Source of the DNA: Enterococcus sp. DIV2402
GTDB taxonomy: Bacteria > Bacillota > Bacilli > Lactobacillales > Enterococcaceae
Assembly (NCBI RefSeq): GCF_017426705.2
Contig: NZ_CP147251.1
Span: forward strand, 1,898,501 to 1,962,500
Length of the DNA stretch: 64,000 nucleotides
Direction of reading: 5' to 3'
Each line of letters starts with the position of its first letter. Positions within the stretch are counted from its first letter, which is position 1. The notes under the pieces were generated by a model. It did no database searches, was not told the origin of the DNA, and was given only the letters and a program-made list of their open reading frames with translations. Shown piece after piece: positions 54,399 through 64,000 of this stretch. A program made the translations under genes and the position numbers.

Positions 54399-57300
54399 TT
54401 GCCAAAACGTACAGATATTAAAAAAATTATGGTTATCGGTTCTGGACCAATTGTCATTGGACAAGCCGCAGAATTTGATTATGCAGGAACACAAGCCTGT
54501 CTTGCATTAAGAGAAGAAGGGTACGAAGTTATTTTAGTTAACTCCAACCCAGCGACAATTATGACGGATAAAGAAATTGCTGATAAAGTGTATATTGAAC
54601 CAATCACATTCGAATTTGTTTCAAGAATTTTAAGAAAAGAGCAACCAGACGCTATTTTACCGACATTAGGCGGGCAAACAGGACTAAATATGGCGATGGA
54701 ACTTGCTAAATCAGGTATCTTGGAAGAATTAGATATCGAATTACTTGGAACAAAACTTTCAGCGATTGATCAAGCGGAAGATCGTGATCTATTCAAACAG
54801 TTAATGGAAGAATTAAATCAACCAATTCCTGAATCAGTCATTGTAACAACTGTTGAAGAGGCTGTTGATTTTGCCAATGAAATTGGATACCCAATTATTG
54901 TACGTCCAGCATTCACGTTAGGCGGAACTGGTGGCGGTATGTGTGCTAACGAAGAAGAATTACGCCATATCGCAGAAAATGGGTTAAAACTTTCACCAGT
55001 AACCCAATGTTTGATTGAACGTAGTATTGCAGGGTTCAAAGAAATTGAATATGAAGTCATGCGCGACTCTGCTGATAATGCGATTGTAGTGTGTAACATG
55101 GAAAACTTCGATCCAGTGGGGATTCATACGGGTGATTCGATTGTTTTTGCTCCAAGTCAAACATTGTCTGATTATGAATATCAAATGTTACGTGATGCCT
55201 CTCTATCAATTATTCGTGCTTTGAAAATTGAAGGTGGTTGTAATGTTCAGCTAGCCTTGGATCCACATAGTTTTAACTATTATGTCATTGAAGTAAATCC
55301 GCGTGTTTCTCGTTCATCGGCTTTGGCAAGTAAAGCTACAGGTTATCCAATTGCAAAATTAGCGGCTAAAATTGCAGTGGGCTTAACATTAGATGAAATG
55401 AAAAATCCAGTGACTGAAACCACGTATGCTGAATTCGAACCAGCATTAGACTATGTTGTAGCTAAAATCCCTCGTTGGCCATTTGATAAGTTTGAATCTG
55501 GTGAACGTATTTTGGGAACACAAATGAAGGCGACAGGGGAAGTCATGTCTATTGGCCGTAATATTGAAGAGGCCTTGCTGAAAGCTGTGCGTTCGCTAGA
55601 AATTGGTAGTCACCACCTAGAAATTTCTGAGTTTTCAGAAGTTTCAGATGAAGTTTTAACTGAAAAAATAATAAAAGCACAAGATGATCGTTTGTTCTAC
55701 TTAGCAGAAGCGATTCGTCGTGGATACACCATTGAAGAATTAGCAGATTTAACAAAAATCGATATTTTCTTTTTAGATAAATTATTACACATTATTGAAA
55801 TTGAACAGGCCTTACAACAAAAACCAAATGATTTAGAAACCTTAAAAACAGCGAAACAAAACGGCTTTACAGATCGCAAAATTGCCGAACTTTGGCAAAC
55901 TGAAGCGGTTGAAATCCGTCAGTTACGTACAGAAAAGGGTATTTTGCCAGTTTACAAAATGGTAGATACTTGTGCAGCTGAATTTGAATCTGCAACACCG
56001 TATTTCTATAGCACGTATGAGTTTGAAAATGAAAGTATTCGAAGTGAAAAAGCTTCGGTTCTAGTATTAGGTTCAGGACCCATCCGAATTGGTCAAGGCG
56101 TAGAGTTTGATTATGCCACAGTGCATTCAGTAAAAGCCATTCAAGCCGCTGGTTATGAAGCAGTTATTATGAATAGCAACCCAGAAACAGTCTCTACTGA
56201 CTTTTCAATTTCTGATAAATTATACTTTGAGCCGTTAACTTTAGAAGATGTGTTGAATGTGATTGACCTTGAAAAACCAGTGGGAGTTATTGTCCAATTC
56301 GGTGGACAAACTGCTATTAACCTAGCGGAACCACTTGTTAAAGCTGGTGTGAAAATTTTAGGAACTAGTATTGAGGATCTTGATCGCGCTGAAAATCGTG
56401 ATTTATTTGAACATGCCTTAAAAGAGTTAGATATTCCACAACCACCAGGTGATACAGCAACAAATGCGCAAGAAGCAGTAGTAATTGCAGCGCGTATCGG
56501 GTATCCTGTTCTTGTACGACCAAGTTATGTCTTAGGTGGACGTGCAATGGAAATTGTAGAAAATCAAAGTGATTTAGAAGATTATATGAAACATGCCGTA
56601 AAAGCTTCACCAGAACACCCAGTTTTAGTCGATCGATACTTAATTGGGAAAGAATGTGAAGTCGATGCGATTTGTGATGGTCAAACAGTCTTAATTCCAG
56701 GTATCATGGAACATATTGAGCGTGCAGGAGTTCACTCAGGCGACTCAATGGCCGTTTACCCACCACAAAATCTATCAGATGAAATTATTGCAACGATTGA
56801 AGACTATACAAAACGTTTAGCATTAGGCTTGAATTGTGTCGGTATGATGAATATTCAGTTCGTTATCCATGATAACCAAGTGTATGTTATTGAAGTTAAT
56901 CCACGTGCTAGCCGTACCGTTCCTTTCTTGAGTAAAGTAACGGGTATTCCAATGGCACAGGTAGCAACCAAAGCTATTTTAGGCGAAAGTTTAACGGAAT
57001 TAGGTTATGAAGATGGCTTGTATCCAACGACAAATGAAGTTCACGTGAAAGCACCGGTCTTCTCATTTACAAAACTATTAAAAGTAGACACTTATTTAGG
57101 CCCTGAAATGAAATCAACAGGAGAGGTTATGGGGTCTGACAATAATTTGGAAAAAGCCTTGTATAAAGCATTTGAAGCGTCAGGTTTACACATTCCAAAA
57201 TTTGGCTCAGTATTATTTACGATTGCTGATGAAACGAAGGAAGAGGCACTAGATTTAGCCAAACGTTTTGCAGATATTGGCTTTAGCTTAACTGCAACTA

Positions 57301-57581
57301 GTGGGACGGCTACCTATTTCGAGGAACACGGTTTACATGTAAAACAAGTTGCGAAAATTACTGAAACAAATGAAGAAACGGTCTTAGATAAAATCCGTAA
57401 TGGAAATACGCAAGCAGTAATTAATACAATGGATAAAAATCGCCAAGATGCGTCTCAAGATGGCTTTATGATTCGTCGTGAAGCGGTTGAACATGGGGTA
57501 CCGTTATTTACTTCGTTAGATACGGCAGATGCCATTTTAAAAGTGATGGAGTCGCGCGCCTTTTCAACTAAAGCGATTTAA
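54399..57581 (+). CDS. carB: Carbamoyl-phosphate synthase large subunit
   Basis: A 1060-residue enzyme with two homologous ATP-grasp halves (carboxyphosphate at about 1-400, carbamoyl phosphate at about 550-935), an oligomerisation linker, and a C-terminal MGS-like allosteric domain (about 936-1060). Gly-Ser-Gly-Pro-Ile-x-Ile-Gly-Gln occurs near residue 16 and again near 560, marking the duplication. Translation begins with TTG 54399, 9 bases after AAGGAG in the carA end; an upstream ATG eight codons earlier is inside carA and is less likely. It consumes bicarbonate, which the downstream carbonic anhydrase could supply. Confidence 0.96.
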   Translation: MPKRTDIKKIMVIGSGPIVIGQAAEFDYAGTQACLALREEGYEVILVNSNPATIMTDKEIADKVYIEPITFEFVSRILRKEQPDAILPTLGGQTGLNMAMELAKSGILEELDIELLGTKLSAIDQAEDRDLFKQLMEELNQPIPESVIVTTVEEAVDFANEIGYPIIVRPAFTLGGTGGGMCANEEELRHIAENGLKLSPVTQCLIERSIAGFKEIEYEVMRDSADNAIVVCNMENFDPVGIHTGDSIVFAPSQTLSDYEYQMLRDASLSIIRALKIEGGCNVQLALDPHSFNYYVIEVNPRVSRSSALASKATGYPIAKLAAKIAVGLTLDEMKNPVTETTYAEFEPALDYVVAKIPRWPFDKFESGERILGTQMKATGEVMSIGRNIEEALLKAVRSLEIGSHHLEISEFSEVSDEVLTEKIIKAQDDRLFYLAEAIRRGYTIEELADLTKIDIFFLDKLLHIIEIEQALQQKPNDLETLKTAKQNGFTDRKIAELWQTEAVEIRQLRTEKGILPVYKMVDTCAAEFESATPYFYSTYEFENESIRSEKASVLVLGSGPIRIGQGVEFDYATVHSVKAIQAAGYEAVIMNSNPETVSTDFSISDKLYFEPLTLEDVLNVIDLEKPVGVIVQFGGQTAINLAEPLVKAGVKILGTSIEDLDRAENRDLFEHALKELDIPQPPGDTATNAQEAVVIAARIGYPVLVRPSYVLGGRAMEIVENQSDLEDYMKHAVKASPEHPVLVDRYLIGKECEVDAICDGQTVLIPGIMEHIERAGVHSGDSMAVYPPQNLSDEIIATIEDYTKRLALGLNCVGMMNIQFVIHDNQVYVIEVNPRASRTVPFLSKVTGIPMAQVATKAILGESLTELGYEDGLYPTTNEVHVKAPVFSFTKLLKVDTYLGPEMKSTGEVMGSDNNLEKALYKAFEASGLHIPKFGSVLFTIADETKEEALDLAKRFADIGFSLTATSGTATYFEEHGLHVKQVAKITETNEETVLDKIRNGNTQAVINTMDKNRQDASQDGFMIRREAVEHGVPLFTSLDTADAILKVMESRAFSTKAI

Positions 57582-57602
57582 AACAGAAGGGAAAATCAGC
57601 AC

Positions 57603-60027
<2,425 letters not shown>

Positions 60028-60030
60028 TTA

Positions 60031-60663
60031 ATGACAACAATTGAAACGACAATCGCAAAAGACTTATTAGATATTGAAGCAGTATTCTTAAACCCTAATG
60101 ACCCATTTACTTGGGCAAGTGGGATTAAAAGCCCAATTTATTGTGATAACCGCATTACAATGAGTTATCCAAAAGTTCGTAAAGCAATTGCACAAGGATT
60201 AGCTGATAAAATTAAAGCGACGTATCCAAATGTTGAAGTAATTGCCGGAACCGCAACTGCTGGGATCCCTCATGCAGCTTGGGTAGCAGATATTTTAGAT
60301 TTACCAATGGTTTATATTCGCAGCAAAGCAAAAGACCATGGTAAAGGCAACCAAATTGAAGGCCGTATTACAGAAGGTCAAAAAATGGTTGTTATTGAAG
60401 ATTTAATTTCAACAGGTGGTAGTGTTTTAGAAGCTTGTGAAGCAGCGAAACGTGAAGGTGCAGATGTTGTAGGTGTTTCAGCTATCTTTACTTATGAATT
60501 ACCAAAAGGTGTAGCGAATTTCGAAAAAGCTGGAATTGCTTTAACAACGTTAACAAACTATTCTACTTTAATCGAAGCTGCATTAGCTTCAAACTACATT
60601 AAAGAAGATGATGTAGAATTATTAAAAGCTTGGAAACAAGACCCAGAAAACTGGAATAAATAA
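60031..60663 (+). CDS. pyrE: Orotate phosphoribosyltransferase
   Basis: A 210-residue PRT enzyme that couples orotate and PRPP. The PRPP loop is [12 protein letters not shown] near residue 117, with Ala-Gly-Thr-Ala-Thr-Ala-Gly-Ile near 70 and the Arg-Ser-Lys-Ala-Lys-Asp-His-Gly catalytic loop near 93. It is the last gene of the operon and is followed by a strong terminator. Confidence 0.96.
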   Translation: MTTIETTIAKDLLDIEAVFLNPNDPFTWASGIKSPIYCDNRITMSYPKVRKAIAQGLADKIKATYPNVEVIAGTATAGIPHAAWVADILDLPMVYIRSKAKDHGKGNQIEGRITEGQKMVVIEDLISTGGSVLEACEAAKREGADVVGVSAIFTYELPKGVANFEKAGIALTTLTNYSTLIEAALASNYIKEDDVELLKAWKQDPENWNK

Positions 60664-60685
60664 GAAAACAAATAAGAATAGTTGG

Positions 60686-60722
60686 AAAATCGCGCTTAAG
60701 TAGAATATTAAGCGCGATTTTA
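60686..60722 (+). terminator. pyr operon terminator
   Basis: Perfect 14-base arms AAAATCGCGCTTAA and TTAAGCGCGATTTT. Confidence 0.9.
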
Positions 60723-60746
60723 GCCTATAAAGGAAAGTGAAGATCA

Positions 60747-62297
60747 ATGATGGGGTTATCTGAATTCCCCGTATTAGTCAGTTTTATTTCAATTTTTATT
60801 TCGATAGGTATGCTTTTATATTCGTTGAAATATCGAAAAGCAGAAAATTCGTATTTTTTTATTTTATTGTCTCTACAATTATTTCTTTATATATTTGGTT
60901 ATTTCTTAGAATTGGTGTCAGATAACTTCTATGAAGCCTTTTACAGCGTTCGTATGCAGTATATGGGATTTCCATTCATTCTATCAAATAGTTATTTATT
61001 TTTAAGAGATATTTTTGGGCAAAAAAAAGTTACGAAGTTTCAGTTGTTTATTTTGTTTATTTTTCCCATGATAAGCTCTATAGGAATGCAAACATATCCG
61101 TATCAACGTCTTTTTTACGAAGATGTACAGTATGTTTCGAATACTATTATTGCAAACGCGCAAATCACACCAGGACCACTGTACCACATTCATGTTGTCT
61201 ATCAATATTGTGTTACAGTTTGTATTTTAGGCTTATTATTTGAAGCGTTTTTTGGCGACAATTCTTTAATGAAAAAACAAAGTGTGCCTTTATTAATTGG
61301 TTTTTCTTTACCAATTTTTACCTCAGTCATTTATGTGATGGCTGAAACAGATAAGGTGCGTTTTGATTATACGCCTTTAGCGACACTTGTTACGATTGTC
61401 ATGTTGATTTATTCTTCGAACAGTCATAATCTTTTACGAGTCATGCCTATTGTTAAAGATCAAGTGATTGATACAATGGCAGATGGATTTATCGTATTTA
61501 ATAAGAAAAAACACTATATTGATGCGAATACTTCTGCGAAACACATTTTTCCAGAATTAAATAAAGTGAGTGCAGGAGAAAGTATTCCACTCTTAGAACA
61601 GCTCTTAACCAATAAACAAATCGTCGTTTTTGTTGATGAGATTGAACACATTTATGAAGTCTCGCAAATTCAAGAAATTACCAATTTTAAACAAGGCGGA
61701 TATTATATTGTATTACATGATGTTACAGAAAAAGAACAATTACTAAAGGAATTACACGTACAAGCGACGATGGATTACTTAACAGATATTTATAATCGAA
61801 GAGCATTTTTTGACAAGGCAGAGCAATTACTGATAAAAAATCAAGAAGATACAGGAAATATAGCATTACTTTTGGATATTGATAATTTCAAACAGATTAA
61901 TGATCGTTATGGACATCCCTGTGGAGATAAAATATTGCAAATTTTATCTTATGAAATGCGTCAAAGTATGCAAGGATTTCAGCAGGCTGTGTTCGGTCGA
62001 TATGGAGGGGAAGAATTTTCTTTTTTATTCACTTCGATTGATATTGAACAAGCAAAAGTAATAGCTGAAATGCTTCGACAAAAAATTTCTGAAACTGATT
62101 TTACATGGGTAAATCAAAAAATTGAAGTCACAGTTAGCATTGGTATTAGTGTTTCCAATGAAAAAGAAAAAATATCATTAGAAGACTTACTTTTACAAGC
62201 AGATGTGGCATTATACGAAGCTAAAACAAAAGGACGAAATCAAGTTTGTTTGTATAAAAATACACAAGAAATGCACATAAATTCAAGTGCAAAATGA
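60747..62297 (+). CDS. Membrane diguanylate cyclase, 7TM sensor plus GGDEF
   Basis: A 516-residue protein. About seven membrane helices (roughly 8-225) resemble the histidine-kinase-like 7TM sensor region. A PAS-like segment (about 235-335) follows, then a GGDEF domain (about 340-510) with Gly-Gly-Glu-Glu-Phe at 420-424 and Asp-Ile-Asp-Asn-Phe-Lys-x-Ile-Asn near 378, so cyclase activity (2 GTP to c-di-GMP) is likely. The inhibitory I-site Arg-x-x-Asp is absent; Phe-Gln-Gln-Ala stands in its place. The signal sensed is unknown. AAAGGAAAG precedes the ATG. Confidence 0.9.
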   Translation: MMGLSEFPVLVSFISIFISIGMLLYSLKYRKAENSYFFILLSLQLFLYIFGYFLELVSDNFYEAFYSVRMQYMGFPFILSNSYLFLRDIFGQKKVTKFQLFILFIFPMISSIGMQTYPYQRLFYEDVQYVSNTIIANAQITPGPLYHIHVVYQYCVTVCILGLLFEAFFGDNSLMKKQSVPLLIGFSLPIFTSVIYVMAETDKVRFDYTPLATLVTIVMLIYSSNSHNLLRVMPIVKDQVIDTMADGFIVFNKKKHYIDANTSAKHIFPELNKVSAGESIPLLEQLLTNKQIVVFVDEIEHIYEVSQIQEITNFKQGGYYIVLHDVTEKEQLLKELHVQATMDYLTDIYNRRAFFDKAEQLLIKNQEDTGNIALLLDIDNFKQINDRYGHPCGDKILQILSYEMRQSMQGFQQAVFGRYGGEEFSFLFTSIDIEQAKVIAEMLRQKISETDFTWVNQKIEVTVSIGISVSNEKEKISLEDLLLQADVALYEAKTKGRNQVCLYKNTQEMHINSSAK

Positions 62298-62369
62298 TTT
62301 TCTTTTTATTTGAAATTTGCTAGCATAAAAAAATGAGTGATTATAACACTCATTAAAGGAGGAAATTCA

Positions 62370-63068
62370 TTGAAGAAAAAAAGGAATATGGACGTGGAAT
62401 GGAGCTACTCTGGAGCTAATGGTCCAGAACATTGGCACACCTTATGTGATTGGTACGCTGAAGGAGCGAAATATCCTTATCAATCACCAATTCATCTGAT
62501 TCATGATGAAACACAAGACATTGGCGATGAAATTCTTTCTTTCCACTATAAAAAAGAAAAATTTACCGAAAAAGAATTCAAAAACACTATCCATTTTGTA
62601 CCCTACAACACAGAAAGTTATGTTGTTTTCAAAGGCGTCGAATATCATTTGACAGATATTCATTTCCATATGCCTAGCGAACATGTCATTGATGACACAC
62701 AAACAGAATTAGAATTTCATTTAGTGCATACAAATGCAAACCAAGAAAACTTAGTAGTAGGAGTCTTGTTTAATTTAACAGACAAATTAAATTGGATTTG
62801 TAACGATCAAGATGATAGTATCTGGGATTTTGATCATCATATCCAATGGTTCGATCCATCAATTTTCTTACCAGAAAAACACAGTCATTTCCATTATGTA
62901 GGCTCGTTAACAACGCCTCCAACCAAAGGACCTGTGAATTGGTTTGTCTTTGATACAATCGGAGAGATGAGCCGCTTGTTTATTGAAGAGTTTCGTGAAG
63001 AAGTGTTAGAAAACAATAATCGTCCGCTACAAAATAAAAAAGATCGTCCGATTTACTACAGTAAATAA
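62370..63068 (+). CDS. Alpha-type carbonic anhydrase, probably cytoplasmic
   Basis: A 232-residue alpha-class carbonic anhydrase. Trp-Ser-Tyr-Ser-Gly-Ala-Asn-Gly-Pro-Glu-His-Trp opens the domain near residue 11, and the zinc ligands fit His98, His100 (Ile-His-Phe-His) and His117 (Glu-Phe-His-Leu-Val-His). No signal peptide is visible, unlike most alpha enzymes. It starts at TTG 62370 with AAAGGAGG spaced 7 bases; in-frame upstream codons lack a site. It converts CO2 to bicarbonate, a substrate of CarAB encoded nearby. Confidence 0.9.
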   Translation: MKKKRNMDVEWSYSGANGPEHWHTLCDWYAEGAKYPYQSPIHLIHDETQDIGDEILSFHYKKEKFTEKEFKNTIHFVPYNTESYVVFKGVEYHLTDIHFHMPSEHVIDDTQTELEFHLVHTNANQENLVVGVLFNLTDKLNWICNDQDDSIWDFDHHIQWFDPSIFLPEKHSHFHYVGSLTTPPTKGPVNWFVFDTIGEMSRLFIEEFREEVLENNNRPLQNKKDRPIYYSK

Positions 63069-63071
63069 AGA

Positions 63072-63108
63072 GAAGAAACAGTCATTAAGTTGGCTGTTTC
63101 TTTTTTTT
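63072..63108 (+). terminator. Terminator after the carbonic anhydrase gene
   Basis: AGAAACAGTC pairs with GGCTGTTTCT (one G-T pair), followed by eight T. From here to 63315 I see no gene, only AT-rich sequence with a 16-base palindrome at 63126-63141. Confidence 0.75.
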
Positions 63109-63315
63109 AGAAGGAAAGAAACTATTATCGCATACGCGATATAGAAATAAAGAGAATTAATACATACAAATCGCCTATTCGAACTATTATTGCATTTAAA
63201 ATAATCCTATCAAAATCAATCCACCCTCACCAAATTTAGCAAAAATTGCACTTCAATAAAACCCACCCAGCAACAACATCAACAAACATCCTTCAGATTC
63301 TAAATACGTAAAAAA

Positions 63316-63343
63316 ACCTCTCATTACACATCGTAATAAGAGG
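63316..63343 (-). terminator. Terminator of the NFACT gene
   Basis: On the minus strand CCTCTTATTAC pairs with GTAATGAGAGG around a 5-base loop and ends in a T-run. Confidence 0.82.
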
Positions 63344-63349
63344 TAATAG

Positions 63350-64000
63350 CTATTTTTTCAATTTTAGTACATTTTCTTCATATGGAGTGACATAATAAGT
63401 CGTTTGATTTTCATAAATCACATAACCAGGTTTGGCACCATTTGGTTTACGAATATGTTTCACTTGAACGAAATCAACGGGAACTTGTGCTGAATAACGA
63501 TATTTTGAGTAATAAGCTGCGATTTCGGCAGCTTCTAAAATTGTTGTTTCGGATGGTTCATTGCTACGAATAATGACATGTGATCCAGGAATATCTTTTG
63601 CATGTAACCAATAATCGGTTTTACGCGCAGTACGTAAAGTTAATTGGTCATTTTGTAAATTATTTTTCCCAACTAGAATTTCTGTACCATCCGAAGATAG
63701 AAAGTGTTCAGGTTGTGATTTTTTCTCTTTTTTCCTTGTTTTCAGATTGCGATTTTTTAAATAGCCTTGCTCAACTAACTCTTCACGAATCACATGAATA
63801 TCCATAGGTCCTGCTAATTCCAGTTGCGATAAAATCGATTCTAAATAAGTTAATTCTTCTTTGGTCTCACGGATTTGTTCTCCGATTAATTTTACAGCAT
63901 TACGTAATTTTTGGTAACGTTGAAAATATTTTTGGGCATTTTGATTGGGTGTTAATGCTGGATCAAGTGCAATTTCTATTAAACGGTTCTCGTCATAATA
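63350..64000 (-). CDS. Rqc2/RqcH-type NFACT protein (FbpA), C-terminal part
   Basis: The frame is open to the window edge, so at least the N-terminal half is missing. The visible 216 residues hold part of the coiled-coil hairpin (Gln-Lys-Tyr-Phe-Gln-Arg-Tyr-x-Lys near the edge) and then the NFACT-R domain with Leu-Val-Gly-Lys-Asn-Asn-Leu-Gln-Asn-Asp, His-Ala-Lys-Asp-Ile-Pro-Gly-Ser-His and a Val-Lys-His-Ile-Arg-Lys-Pro-Asn-Gly block. Homologues act in ribosome quality control by adding alanine tails to stalled chains and are also called fibronectin-binding FbpA. The ATG at 63805 is internal and not the start. Confidence 0.9.
   Translation of the reverse strand, partial: YYDENRLIEIALDPALTPNQNAQKYFQRYQKLRNAVKLIGEQIRETKEELTYLESILSQLELAGPMDIHVIREELVEQGYLKNRNLKTRKKEKKSQPEHFLSSDGTEILVGKNNLQNDQLTLRTARKTDYWLHAKDIPGSHVIIRSNEPSETTILEAAEIAAYYSKYRYSAQVPVDFVQVKHIRKPNGAKPGYVIYENQTTYYVTPYEENVLKLKK

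Noticed and set aside
63126..63141. 16-base palindrome TATCGC-ATAC-GCGATA in the last intergenic gap
   Set aside because: It is short, single and without nearby promoter elements; chance is likely.

Overview
The window reads as chromosomal DNA of a low-GC Gram-positive coccus, most likely Enterococcus or a close relative. The support is the single uninterrupted pyr operon in the order pyrR-pyrP-pyrB-pyrC-carA-carB-pyrK-pyrD-pyrF-pyrE behind lspA-rluD, a Bacillus-type (type B) RNase P RNA next to gpsB, an EbsA-like protein, an alaS T-box leader, and low-GC codon use throughout. No rRNA, tRNA, insertion sequence, prophage or CRISPR array was seen. Almost all of the sequence is coding, with strong hairpin terminators between transcription units. 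Species identity is an inference.

Bases 1-16150 form an iron and heme region. An Rrf2-type regulator diverges from two overlapping half-size ABC proteins of exporter fold. A Sua5/YciO/YrdC-type protein, a single-chain ABC protein with two TMD-NBD halves, and a FecBCDE-type siderophore importer (lipoprotein, ATPase, two permeases) follow. Four near-perfect Fur-type palindromes sit over or just downstream of the -10 elements of the four iron promoters. Next comes coproheme decarboxylase (hemQ), an MFS transporter and a coproporphyrin ferrochelatase, which are the last two heme steps without the upstream pathway.

Bases 16150-32100 hold housekeeping genes in Bacillus-like order: lexA diverging from a YnzC protein over a shared LexA box, tkt, a LysM glucosaminidase, cysK, perR, ridA, dnaD-nth, a class A PBP with recU, ypsA, gpsB, rnpB, an RlmL-type methyltransferase, an M32 carboxypeptidase and an HD hydrolase. 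A 144-bp inverted-repeat element lies before the HD gene.

Bases 32200-49010 carry small membrane or unknown proteins, a VanZ-RDD protein, a CshB-type helicase, a fused DNA glycosylase-acetyltransferase, a possible SUMF1-like protein, T-box-alaS, a CDF metal transporter, cardiolipin synthase, an RNase HI-like protein, EbsA, fhs, an unknown protein, a CBS-domain protein, lspA and rluD.

Bases 49000-60720 are the PyrR-attenuated de novo pyrimidine operon. Downstream are a 7TM-GGDEF diguanylate cyclase, a cytoplasmic alpha-type carbonic anhydrase that could supply bicarbonate to carbamoyl phosphate synthesis, and the C-terminal part of an Rqc2/FbpA (NFACT) protein cut by the window edge.
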